From positions 1-64,000 of the forward strand of contig CAOYZS010000046.1 in assembly GCA_948567375.1 (NCBI GenBank): 64,000 nucleotides of DNA, given 5' to 3'. Made by a program: the position numbers and the translations under genes. The notes beneath the pieces were generated by a model, which searched no databases, was not told the DNA's origin, and worked only from the letters and a program-made list of their open reading frames with translations. This DNA comes from Lunularia cruciata (lineage: Eukaryota > Streptophyta > Marchantiopsida > Lunulariales > Lunulariaceae). Below, piece by piece: positions 54,105-64,000 of the stretch. Numbering within the stretch: position 1 is the first letter of the stretch; every line of letters starts with the position of its first letter.

Positions 54105-54136
54105 GATGGTACAATGCACATGCACATTGTACCATC
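54105..54136. repeat. Inverted repeat at the junction of E and the inverted fragment
   Basis: GATGGTACAATG, then 8 bases, then CATTGTACCATC: 12-bp perfect arms. It marks the exact change from plus-strand E to minus-strand pol. Confidence 0.85.
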
Positions 54137-54465
54137 CTTCTTCTTCACAAACAAGACAGGAACCCCGTATGGTAATACACTAGGTTGGATGAACCCCTTA
54201 TGTAGCATCTCCTCAATTTGAGTCCTACACTCCTCCAACTCATGAGGTGATAGGCGATATGGAACCTTACAAGGAGGTGTCTTCCCCGGTAGTGTCTCAA
54301 TTTTATGATCTACTCTCCTTTTTGGTGGTAATCTTGAGGGTAGATCATTGGGAAAGACATCTTGAAATTCATCCACCACAGCCTTCAATTTCTCAAGAAC
54401 TTGTCCATCAAGTTGTGCACTCTGGACTTCTCTAATTAGACCCATGAAACATCTATCGGTCTTAC
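54117..54465 (-). pseudogene. Chromovirus-like RT entry fragment, inverted
   Basis: On the minus strand: VVDEFQDVFPNDLPSRLPPKR near 54330-54400, then the Pro-Tyr-Arg-Leu motif and FIQPSVLPYGVPVLFVKKKDG near 54120-54190. It stops where the MCIDYR motif would come. The sequence type is that of Tekay/Del-like chromoviruses, unlike A, B, D or E. It is only about 115 codons long, with both ends abrupt. Confidence 0.75.
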
Positions 54466-55742
54466 AGATAGTTGCCGTCCTTATAGACAGTTGCCACTCT
54501 TCCTTCCACATAATTAGATAGGTCTTCCCTAGCTAGTACTAGATATTTAGCTCCTCGAACTCCTAAAGGCATATGAACCAAGTCCAAAACCCACTGAAAA
54601 TGGAGATTCAACGGATAAGTAGGTTTCAAGCCATCTTTGTGCCTTACCTTGGAGTAGATCTGACAAATTTCATAGGTTTCCACATACCGCCGTACCTCTG
54701 TGTAAATACCTGGCCACCAGTACAAACCCCGGATGCGCTCGTATGTACCCTGAACTCCACGGTGTCCGGCAGCATCCGCGTCGTGCAACTTCCATAGCAC
54801 TCTTCGCTTCGTCTCCTCATCTCCCAACACTCTCAATGGAACTCCAGAGCTGCCCTTGGGCCTTTGCCAGAGATACCCGTCCTTCAACAAGAATTTTCCA
54901 GATCTCCTTCTAATCTTCTCAAACTCTTCCTTGGTCCATTCAGAGTTCTTCTCTAGAGAACTAAGATACTTCCCAACCACCAGAAGATCATCCTTGTACA
55001 GTTCTTCTCTAAAGGGTAAGTTCAAGTCTAGCTCATGCACATCCACCATACAGTCATTTTCAGCTCCTTCATAACATGCTCTAGACAACATATCAGCTAC
55101 CGGATTGTCCTTCCCAGCTATGTACCTTAGCTCTAGATTAAACATCCGAATGAACGCTATCCGGTGCAACATGGCAATGTCTGGAGTGTCACAATTGGCA
55201 ACCATTCCAAGCAGTGGCAAGCAATCTGTCTCTAGGATGACATAGGTCCCTATTAGGTAGTTTCTATCATGTCTTAGTGCTATCTTGGCACCCCACAATT
55301 CCCGTTTGATCTGAGGGTACCTCCGTTGCCGTTCCGTGAAGATCCTTGCTCCAAACCTTGCTGCAAATCTGCTGCCGTTCTTGTCGTCTTGGCCCACAGC
55401 CCAACCAACCGCGTAGGGACTTGAGTCAACCGTAACTATAATTGGTTGTCCACAGTGGTAGTCAAGCGGGTGGAGCACAGGCGGGTTCTGCAGTGCTTTC
55501 TTCAGTTTTGCCATAGCAATCAAATGTTCCGGTCTCCAAACAAACCTGATCCTTTTCCTCAAAAGCTGGTAAAGCGGCTCTGCAACATGACCAAAGTGCG
55601 GAATCCATATATGGTAGAAAACGCATGCCCCTAAGAACCTTCTTACCTCCTGAACTGAGGAACAGTCCTTGATCTTCCCTATTATGTCCACCTTTTCCGG
55701 ATTTGGCTTCCTTCCATACGAGCCACACAAGTGTCCCACCAC
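54466..55742 (-). pseudogene. D RT thumb, RNase H and integrase N-terminal half, truncated
   Basis: A 426-codon open frame. Thumb: VQEVRRFLGACVFYH. RNase H with all acidic residues readable: D in VTVDSSPYAVGWAV, E in KRELWGAK, D in LETDCLPL, D in GKDNPVADMLS. Integrase zinc site: H in KLHDADAAGHRG (both His), but the first Cys of CxxC is Tyr (TYEICQ). The core begins with the D of LDLVHMPLG and a conserved KYLVLAREDLSNYVEGR, and is cut at about 54466 before the second Asp. The AREDL phrase is unusual for plant gypsy integrases. Confidence 0.85.
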
Positions 55743-56650
55743 AAGGATTTCTCCAAGTCCAAATGCCTACTTCTCTCTGAGAGAGTCACCCCCACTTCCA
55801 TCAACCTTCTCAGTATCACCTCCACATCTTGAATTTGATCTATGACAAACCTCCTAATACCTCCATCCACCAAAGTTTCATCTTTCTTGCTCTCTGTGCA
55901 GCCCTTGATAGGTATATCATCCAAGAATGGACGGGTCTTCTCAGGGATAAAAGACTGCAGAATTCGATTCATAGCGCTTTGCATATGCGCCACAGAGTTA
56001 GTAGCCCCCAGTGGGAGAGTGCACATACGCATCAGCCCTAATGGTGTTCGCATTGTGGTTATGTCTCGGCTCCCTTCAGCAAGCTGAAACTGATAATAAC
56101 CTGAATAAAAATCTCCTATAGAATAGATTGCCCTCCCTGCAAACTCCTCAGCAAACTCATCCACAGCCGGTCCAACACCAGAATTCTGGATTGTTACCTT
56201 ATTTGGCGGTTGCATATCCTGTATGAACCACAACTTATCGTTCTTCTTCCAAACGGTGAACCAGCAATTTGAGTATGCCGCTTCTGATGGTTCTAAAATC
56301 TTTGCCTGAACTTTCTCCTTCAATAGTTCTATCAGCTGGGGCAGAAGCACCTTTGGCACTGGTATTGGTCTTAGATCCCACGGTACATGCGGAACCATGA
56401 AAATTATCATCAGTGTGATTTCCTGCGGGTTCACACACCCAATCTCCTCGATCTTGAAAGCAAAAGCCTTCCCGCACTTCCCAATCATTTCCTTAAATGC
56501 ACGGTGCTCAACTTCCATGAGCAATCCATCCCCTCCGACCGTAAGCTCATCCAAGGTCTCTTTAGTAAACGAATGACCAATATCCTTTTCTTGCCTCAGT
56601 CTTGGTTCCTCTCTAGTCCTACGTATCAAATCAGAAGCATCCAATGGCAA
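55682..56650 (-). pseudogene. D reverse transcriptase, unusual motifs, near-intact
   Basis: A 322-codon frame, overlapping the next by a frameshift near 55700-55740. Entry region VPWDLRPIPVPK; then WFTVWKKNDKLWFIQDMQ, where FIQD stands for the usual CxDY; VDEFAEEFAGRAIYSIGDFYSGY; LGLMRMCTLPLGATNSVAH, where most plant elements have PFGLxNAP; and catalytic FLDDIPIKGC (about 55903-55932), with F-L-D-D for Y-V/I-D-D. The aspartates are present. The consistent departure from other elements in the window marks a separate lineage. Confidence 0.83.
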
Positions 56651-57567
56651 TCAGACAGCAATAGGATGAACCTTTTTGTCCACTGTTTTGTACTAAGTGT
56701 CACATCTCACTTCATGAACCAACCTTGAAAGTATTTCATGAAGCTCCCTTCCTATTTCAATCACGGGTTCTCCTTTCTCCATTGCCCCGATCACCTTCTG
56801 GACTGCCCTACCTTCTCCCCAATCCTCCAACAGTCCAATGATAGTCTTGCTATCATCCATTTCCCTTGCTGTTTTCAGAACTCTCTCTTTCCCTTTCATT
56901 CTCTTCTGCAAAATTCCCGTGGTACTCCCTACATGTGCAAAGCAAACAGTTCTACCACTCTGGATTCCCACATAGGTCCTATCAAAACAGTCTTCCTCAC
57001 TGATCTCTTGCGGTGGAATGTAACATAGGGCGCCTTGTCCCTCCACCTTCTCTGACAAGATGCCTCGTGGAAACCCCACCTTCCAGTAGGCTTTTTTGGA
57101 TCTCTTAACTCTCTCCTGTTCCTGTCGCTGCCCGACAACACAGTAGGGAATTGCACTATTCTGGCCCCGTTCTGACTTCTAACCTTCGCCACGTGAGTCC
57201 CATCGTTCAGAACTTTGCTCTCCATTCTAAACTGAGTAATGAAGGGCTGTCCTAGGATCACCGGGGAGGGCAAGGTATCATGCACGAGCACATTAATAGG
57301 CTCTACCACATTCCCTATCTTGATTTTGACATCCGGACAAGCTCCCCACAATGCATTTCTGGTTCTATTCACTGAGTTTACCTTCCAGTCGATGTCACGG
57401 TCCACCTCCCATCGCCCTTCATTGCAGATTGCCTTTGACACAAGATTGACCTCAGATCTTGAATCAATCAGCGCTCTCACCGGTGCTTTCACTCCTTGCA
57501 TCTCAATCTTGCACTCGCTGCAACTTCTCGCCCAAAAGGAGTCTTGCACCTCCTCTGACAAGGGCAC
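56651..57567 (-). pseudogene. D aspartic protease and linker
   Basis: Active site ALIDSRSEVNLVS (about 57440-57478): the Gly of D-S-G is Arg (AGA, one G-to-A change from GGA), so it should be inactive. The C-terminal LPSPVILGQPFITQF (about 57220-57265) is a normal protease end. A second open frame (57079-56693) continues toward RT after a frameshift near 57040. The upstream CSECKIEMQG has the form of a conserved pre-protease motif. Confidence 0.8.
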
Positions 57568-58538
57568 AAAAGACTTCTCATCCTCAAGAGCAGCATCATA
57601 GACACATGCTTATCGGGTCTCATCCTCTGGTTTTTCCTGTTCAAGCTCAAGCCCGAAAGTTCCCACCTCTCCTTCAGCCTCACTCCCGTCCTCGTACAGC
57701 AAGGATGTGTGCGGTCCTTCCTTGTAGAATCGTTTCTTCTTTGCCTTGACAAGGATAAGGTCCTGCACATCCTTCCTCGAGCTACCAAAGAACTCTTTGT
57801 TTGTGAAACCCCTCACCTCTTGCTTCCATAACTTTTTGGCAATCTCTTGCGGATCCAGTTCCATTTCTATGTCCCGGCTCAACAGCCAACCCGGCCCCTT
57901 CCTAGGAGATCTCTCTCCCGGCTTTTGGTTCGCTGCCCCTTTTGTGTCCATTTGTGACTCTTCTCCAACGCCCAAATTCTGATCCTACTCTTTTGTGCAT
58001 CGCTGAACTGCACCTCTTTCCTTCTAACCTGCCTCCTCTCCGGTTCCACTCGCTGTTGCTTTTCCCTTGGCTGCCCTTCACTATCTGCCCGTTGATCAGA
58101 TTTTTGTTTCTCTTCCACCATAGCATCCCAAGTGGCACCAACTTCCGTAGTGATGGCAGTTATTACCACCGGCACATCCCACCCTGATTTCCTCCGGACC
58201 TGCTCTGCTAGTCTCTTCTTCTCAACTTCTCCTAGGTCTGCACATTGCTTCACTTCACTCATTGCACTATACACACTAGGCTCAAATGCAGCGACTGCCA
58301 TACTTACTTCACATTTGCCCATGTGTCTTTTCAGCAGAGCCTTCATCCCTCCCCTGTTACCGTTTAGCGGTATTGGCTCCCCAGTATTATAGAAGGCTAT
58401 CTTCTTCATCACGGGTTCCACAACAAACTTCACCCACTGTTTGCGTACTGCTTCGGATAGCTCTTGGCAGTCCCTTTTGGCATGACTCTTACTGTCACAC
58501 CACATGCACCCATAGGGTTGCCTCCTCTCTCCATCCGT
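57568..58538 (-). pseudogene. D gag, C-terminal part with zinc knuckle
   Basis: It contains CMWCDSKSHAKRDC (about 58470-58511, CX2CX4HX4C) and GEPIPLNGNRGGMKALL, both shared with C gag. Then comes a D-specific basic linker to 57879, with overlapping frames to 57610 leading to protease. The solo LTR at 58539 separates it from the N-terminal gag at 61403. Confidence 0.83.
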
Positions 58539-61402
58539 TGTCATCGGGAAAATAGCCCACGTGTACCCTTGAGGCTTTTGGTGTGATAAATTTTCTTTTC
58601 TCTTTTAGTTGTTGTAAGGAACATGGATTTATGATAATATGTCTCAGGTGTGGTTTTGCTACCTTGCCGTGGGAGATATTTCCTATATTATTGTGAAGCC
58701 GGAAAAATTTATGGTGTTATTAGCTCAAGGAGTCTTTTAATGTGGCTTGAGCCAAGACATAATGTGGGAGTTAACACTAGCTCAGGTTCTGTTTACGAGA
58801 TTGGAATGAAAGAGTACTGGGCTTAGAAGAGAAGGGAGACATAGGATTTTTGGAAGAGGACAGTAGAGAGCTTTCGAGAAAATGAGAGGGGAGCTTGGTA
58901 AGGGGGGTGGCAGGTTTTTGAGAAGATGAGGGATGGGAAGTAGGGGGTTTTTTTGGAGAGAAAAGTCTTGCAAGAGAAGACATGCGGACAAGGTATGAAA
59001 ATTTGAGATAGATATGAGCAAGAAGTTTTTGGGAAATGATAGGGGAAGTTTTCAAGAAAAGAGTTGGCAGGAGTTGAGTTCTTGACAGTGAGAATTATCA
59101 AAAGTGATGAAGAGCTGACAGTGTTCGGGAAATGATAGGAGAGGTTTTCAAGACAAGAGTGGGCAGGAGTTCTTGACAAGGAGAATAATCAAAAGTGATG
59201 AAGGCTGACAGTTTTCGGGAAATGCCAGAGGATTTTTGATAGAGAAGTTGGCAGAGGTTTTTGAGATAGATAGGGATTTTTGGGAAATGAGGAGAGGAGT
59301 TTCGAGAGAGAAGTGGCAAGAATTTTTGAGAAGAAAGGACAATAGGGTTTTCAGAAAATGCGAGAGGATTTTTGAGAGGGAGTTGACAAGGTTGGGCAGG
59401 AGGTATTCGGGAAATGACATGGGAGGTTTTCAAGACAAGAGTGTGCAAGAGTTCTTGACAGTGAGAATTATCAAAAGTGATGAGGGGCTGATACTGTTTG
59501 GGAAATGCCAGAGGATTTTTGATAGAGAAGTTGATAGAGGTTTTTGAGAGAGACAGGGATTTTCAGGAAATGAGGAGAGGAGTTTCGAGAGAGAAGTGGC
59601 AGGAATTTTTGAGAAGAAAGGACAGTAGGGTTTTCAGAAAGTGCGAGAGGATTTTTGAGAGGGAAGTTGACAAGGTTGGGCAGGAGGTCTTTGGGAAATG
59701 ACATGGGAGGTTTTCAGGACAAGAGTGGCCAGGAGTTCTTGACAAGGAGAAGAATCAAAAGTGATGAAGGCTGACAGTGTCCGGGAAATGATAGGAGAGG
59801 TTTTCAGGAGAAGAGTGGGCAGGAGTTCTTGACAAGGAGAATAATCGAAAGTGATGAAGGTTGACAGTTTTTGGGAAATGCCAGAGTATTTTTGATAGAG
59901 AAGTTTGCAAAGATTTTCAAGAGAGAAGTGGCAGGAATTTTCGAGAAGAAAGGACAGTAGGGTTTCAGGAATTGCCAGAGGATTTTGAGAGAGAAGTTGG
60001 CAGAGGATTTCAAGAGAGAGGTTGCAGGAATTCTTGAGAAGAAAAGACAGTAGAGTTTTTCGGGAAAGTGCCAAAGGAATTCTCGAGAAGAGAAGACAGA
60101 GGGTTTTGGAAAGTGATGGAGGATTTTTGAGAGATGAAGGGCTTACAGTTTCAGGAATTGCCAAAGGATTTTGAGAGAGAAGTTGGCAGAGGATTTCAAG
60201 AGAGAAGTTGCAGGAATTCTTGAGAAGAAAAGACAGTAGAGTTTTTGAGAAAGTGCCAGAAGAATTCTTGAGAAGAAAAGATAGAGGGTTTCAGAAAGTG
60301 ATGGAGGATTTTTGAGAGATGAAGGGCTGACCATTTTGGGAAAGTGCCAGAGGATTTTTGAGAGGGAATTTGGTAAGGTTGGGCAGGTGTTGAGTTCTTC
60401 ACAGTGAGAAGGGCTGACAGTTTCGAGAAATGACAAGGGAAGTTTTTAAGAGAAGAGTTGGCAGGAGTTGAGTTCCTCATATTGAGAATTATCAAAAGTG
60501 AGAAGGGCTGACAGTTTGGGAAATGCCAGAGGATTTCGAGAGGGGAGTTGGCAAGGTTGGGCAGGAGTTGAGTTCTTCATAGTGAGAACAATAGACAGTT
60601 TTTGGGAAATGCCAGAGGAGTTTCAAGAGAGAAGTTTGCAGGAACTTTCAAGAGAGACAGAAGGTTTTGGGGAAAGGACGGTAAAGAGCTTTCAAGAAAA
60701 TACCAGATGAGCTTTGCGAGGAGTGGTTGCAAGATTTTGAGAAGGGGAGGCTGAACATGGGTTTTCAGAGGAGAAAGCATTGATGGGAGTGCTGCTGGGA
60801 GGTGAAGGAAGAAGTCCGGAGGGTGAGTCGTCTTTACTGTTATCGGACAGAGTGCGTGTGAAGGCGCCAGCTGAAATGATTTTCTGTCATAATTTAGTGC
60901 AGACACTGTATGAACTGGAGTTGGTTGGCTTTTCCAAAATTGTGAACCTTGCAGCTGAAATTTTATGAATGACAAATCCTGAGAAAATGGTGTGATTGAT
61001 CTGTGACTAGCATCAAGGAAGTTCCATTTTAGGAGCTCTCAGTACATCTGTATGAATGGTTTGATTCAGTAGTCTGGGTGCCGGGTTGAGCCAAATAGAA
61101 TACTATTTGTTGTTTGTGAAATTCCCAGCCATTCCTAGGGACCGTCGGGTCCAAAACCGTAGCAGAACCTGCATGAACTAGCTAGTTCTGCGAAGGCAAA
61201 GACAAACACAAACCCTCAAGAAGCCCAACATCAGGAAACAAAGGAAAACCCAAAATTGTACAGAGCTGAGATTTCCAACACACCAGGAATAGGAAGAGAA
61301 TGACAGTCTACAAGAAACTCTAAATCAACTACACTAATGGCAAACTAAGCACAAGCAGCCAGGTGCTTGGTGCACTCTCGAGGCCAAACAATTTCCCCGA
61401 CA
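58539..61402 (+). repeat. C/D-type solo LTR inside D gag, opposite orientation, duplication CCGT
   Basis: It starts TGTCATCGGGAAAATAGCCCACGTG and ends GGTGCACTCTCGAGGCCAAAC...CCCCGACA at 61402. The 4-bp duplication CCGT (58535-58538 and 61403-61406) is perfect, and removing one copy restores alignment with C gag. At 2864 bp it is longer than the C LTR because of more repeat units. Confidence 0.92.
58820..60720. repeat. Purine-rich tandem repeats in the solo LTR
   Basis: Many imperfect units carrying GGGAAATGCCAGAGGATTTTTGA, GAGAGAAGTGGCAGGAATT and AGGAGTTCTTGACA. A block of about 310 bp near 59150-59460 recurs at 59460-59760. Both strands give spurious long frames. Confidence 0.85.
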
Positions 61403-61406
61403 CCGT

Positions 61407-62291
61407 CCTCGCAGTGCTACTACCACTCTGCAATTGGTCGACCTTCGTGGTCAGAATCTTCAACCCCTCCATCAGTCACGAGATCTCATCCACTGCTCCT
61501 TCTTTGGGCATCTCACTCACTTGCTGTCCCTCCTTCCCTCTCCCGGACCCAACCACGTTACTCCAAATAGGCGCTTTGGCTATTGCTTCTTCATCCAGCT
61601 CTCTCTGCCTCCGCCTGCGGCTTACCCAGACAACCGCCTCCTCAATCTTTCCCCACTCTACCGCTCCCAACCAATCAGGTTGGAGCAAATCAAGTGCATA
61701 CTCCAACTCATCCCACAAACAACTATCCGCAGCTTGCAGAAAGTAGTTAGACCTTTGTAGTCTAATGGCCTCAGCTTCACAAGCTGATAGATGCTCCAGT
61801 CTCTTGTTAAACTCTCTTAGGAGATCTTGAGGGCCCAAGTTTTTACTCCTATCGTTCACCCAATCCAAGAAAATGGCCTAGGTGACCCGATCTGCATCTT
61901 GCAGCAAGAATTCCTCTTTCATCATCTGGGAGAACTCCTCCCATGTCTCCGCCCCTCTCACCAAGCCCTCAACCACCTTCCTGATTTCGAGTTCAGCCAA
62001 CGTAGGAAACCTAGCAATGGCAATGTTCTCATCTAGATCATGAAGCTTAACCTCTCTCTAGTAGACCTTCAGGTACTTGGTCACCTCCTTACCATCAAAT
62101 TCCCCTTGCTGATCTACCACAGCGTGCAGACACTTTGTGACTTGTGAAGACTGCGCTTTCACCTTGTCTCTTTCTTTGTCTTGATCCTTCATGGCTCTCA
62201 TGGTTGCCATGACAATCAGTGAGATCTCCTGTTCCCTTGTCATAGCTGCAGATGAAGCCTCTGGGCCCATCTCTACCTCAGCACAGCTCAC
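61407..62291 (-). pseudogene. D gag, N-terminal part
   Basis: It matches residues 19-310 of the C ORF: CAEVEMGPEASSAAMTREQE at the start (about 62230-62291), then MDWVNDRSKNLGPQDLLREF (61868 down) and LEYALDLLQPD. A TAG near 62057 and another near 61880 interrupt it. In C the same sites read sense (Trp near 38296 and Gln near 38121). Confidence 0.85.
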
Positions 62292-62377
62292 TGCTGTCCA
62301 CTTAGATCAGTCCAATCTGTCCGTGTTCCTTTCCCCAACTCCAACTAGTTGTAACGTCTAAGCACAAGCCTCGAGAT

Positions 62378-62395
62378 TCCCCATCATGGTCGCCA
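62378..62395 (-). promoter_or_regulatory. Primer-binding site of D, tRNA-Arg-like
   Basis: Minus strand TGGCGACCATGATGGGGA at the same distance from the LTR as in C, differing from the C site by one base. Confidence 0.72.
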
Positions 62396-62399
62396 CTTA

Positions 62400-64000
62400 T
62401 GTCATGGGGAACGTTTGGTCTTGAGAGCGCGCTGAGTACATGGCTGCTTCTGCTTAGTTTTCCTTACTATCTTTCTTTTGGATTTTCCCGTAAACTGACA
62501 TTCCTTCCCTACTCCTGGATTGTCAGGAATTTGTCTCTCTATGAACTTGTTGTTTCAGTTTCCCTGAGGTTAGCTCTCCCTGAAGGTTTTGTTTTGTCCT
62601 TGACTTTTGCAAAACTAATCTTGTCATGCGAGTCTGGTGTTATGGTTTCTACCTCTGCCTGGTCTCATATTCTATTTTCACGTCAGGTTCAAGCTATGGT
62701 TCAAAATCTGGCAGTTCATAGACCTAGGTCATGTGGCCATTTTGATCAAATAAAATAAACGACAACTGAGTGATCTAACTGAACATAAACCCGGGCACCC
62801 AGATCATTTAATTATGCTATTCACCTGGACCGGACTAAGAGCTCCTAGGATGGAGTTTTCCTCAACTCTAGTCACAGTTCATAACACAAATCCGCTTCCA
62901 AGACTCATCATTCACAAGAATTTCAACAACAAAGTTCACAAGCTTGGATAAGTCAAATAGTTCTAGTCAAGGCAATGCCTGCCCCTAAGGTTGCAACTAC
63001 TCATCAACTCAGCCCGGCACTTCACATATACTTTGTCCAACAGCAGACAAGGCAACTCACCCTCCAAACCTCTTCATTCTCCTATGCCTTGTTTTGCAGA
63101 TCAGATTCACTCCATTCAGACAGGCCAACCAACTTCAAATATTTTCTCGCCCTTGCTCCAGATGAACTGATCCACTTCAAAATTCTCCTCCTCTACTTCC
63201 TGACTTCGGGAGATATCCTTCGGCAACTTCTGCAGCAAATCCCCTTCAGACCTGCAAAAATTCTCTACTGTCTGAATCTCCTGTCCTCTTGCTTCCCTAC
63301 GAAATTTTGTTCTCTTCAACTTCTGCCCAAACCCCTTCAGACTTGTGAAAATTTCTCTTCTGTCCAAGCACTTCCTGTCTTGCACATTGTTCATTCCTTT
63401 GAGAGAAAACCCTTTTTCTCCCCTGCACTTTCAAGCACTGCCTACAGCATTTCAAAAATCTTTCAGCCCTGAGACTCTCCTGCAAACTTCGAAAATTCAC
63501 CCACTGGTCCCATCTCAGACCTCAGGCATCTCGAAAATCCTTCCCTTGGTCCAAGCACAGCTTACAGCATTTCAAAAATCTTTCAGCCCTCAACACTCTC
63601 TCAGATTTTGAAATTGCATCTCCTGGTCCAAGCACAGCCCTAAGGCATCTCGAAAAATCTTCAGCCTTCAAGACACTCACTTAGATTTCGAAATTTCCTC
63701 TCCTGGTCCAAGCACAGCCTAAGGCATCTCCAAAATTCTTCAGCCTTCAAGACACTCACTCAGATTTCAAAATTGCATCTCCTGGTCCAAGCACAGCCCT
63801 AAGACATCTCCAAAATCCTTCAGCCTTCAAGACACTCACTCAGATTTCGAAATTTGCTTCTCCTGGTCCAAGCATAGCCCTAAGACATCTCCAAAATCCT
63901 TCAGCTTCAAGACACTCACTCAGATTATGAAATAGCATCTCCTGGTCCAAGCACAGCCCTAAGACATCTCCAAAATCCTTCAGCCTTCAAGACACTCACT
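62400..64000 (-). repeat. D 5' LTR, running out of the window
   Basis: Its edge TGTCATGGGGAACGTTTGGTC matches the C LTR edge (38640). The LTR has an extra stretch of about 110 bp near 62465-62570 compared with C. It is at least 1.6 kb long. Confidence 0.88.
63500..64000. repeat. Tandem repeat array of about 80 bp in the D LTR
   Basis: CCTGGTCCAAGCA occurs at 63622, 63702, 63781, 63862 and 63941, each with AAGRCATCTC and TTCAGCCTTCAAGACACTCAC. The array runs out of the window. It is homologous to the array at 33500 in the C LTR. Confidence 0.92.

Larger units (their letters stand above)
54466..64000 (-). mobile_element. D: autonomous relative of C, 3'-truncated, running off the window
   Basis: Element sense is right to left: 5' LTR from 62400 out of the window, primer-binding site, gag (split by a solo LTR), protease, RT, RNase H, then integrase ending near 54466. 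No 3' LTR is present. The LTR edge, primer-binding site and gag are those of C, and D adds the pol that C lacks. Stops are few. Confidence 0.9.

Noticed and set aside
1-64000. Host genes, tRNA, rRNA or CRISPR arrays
   Set aside because: I found no frame with host-gene features outside the captured segments in C, no tRNA cloverleaf and no rRNA stretch. The periodic repeats lack the spacer pattern of CRISPR.

Overview
The window is a block of nested LTR retrotransposons and contains no complete host gene, tRNA, rRNA or CRISPR array that I can support. All elements are Ty3/gypsy-type (pol order protease, reverse transcriptase (RT), RNase H, integrase). Plant-type primer-binding sites (tRNA-Asp-like and tRNA-Arg-like), LTRs of up to 3.8 kb and heavy C-to-T decay point to a land plant with a large, methylated, repeat-rich genome. 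A gymnosperm, fern or similar is my guess; the sequence does not fix the species.

I name five families. A has about 0.7-kb LTRs. B has 3.8-kb LTRs that contain a long ORF. C is non-autonomous and gag-only. D is its autonomous relative. E is an older element with a cytosine methyltransferase inside pol. Layout: 1-3098, A1 (pol and 3' LTR, + strand), inserted in an inverted E copy (E', 3099-about 5490, with a possible LTR to 6803). 7202-about 12622, degenerate C/D-type LTR interrupted by a B solo LTR (9089-10992, duplication ACAAT). 12927-13612, A solo LTR. From 14236 the main E copy runs on the + strand but is split. A2 (- strand, 14772-25172, itself holding B solo LTR 20708-24372, duplication GCAGG) separates the E leader from E gag. 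A C/D-type solo LTR (28845-31074) lies inside the methyltransferase. A complete B element (31761-52824, duplication TAGTG) lies inside E RT. A complete C element (33111-40452, duplication CCGG) lies inside the 5' LTR of B. E ends near 54104 at an inverted junction with a small chromovirus-like fragment. D (- strand) then runs from about 54466 to the window end, with another solo LTR (58539-61402, duplication CCGT) inside its gag.

Three things stand out. (1) E encodes a DNMT3-like C5-cytosine methyltransferase between protease and RT, with motifs I, IV, VI, VIII, IX and X readable. (2) C has two LTRs of equal length (1813 bp) that look identical, and a single open 1206-codon ORF. That ORF fuses a D-like gag to segments resembling the nucleolar rRNA-processing factor ESF1 and a kinesin-14 neck. 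It therefore looks like a recently mobile, host-gene-capturing element. (3) The B LTR carries its own roughly 850-codon coding region for an acidic, coiled-coil protein, just downstream of a TATA box. A diverged solo LTR still keeps 397 codons of it open.

Relative age follows from the nesting: E is oldest; A2, B and the solo LTRs came later; C is youngest. Most broken genes carry TAG/TGA stops of the CAG-to-TAG and CGA-to-TGA type, as expected for deamination of methylated cytosine.
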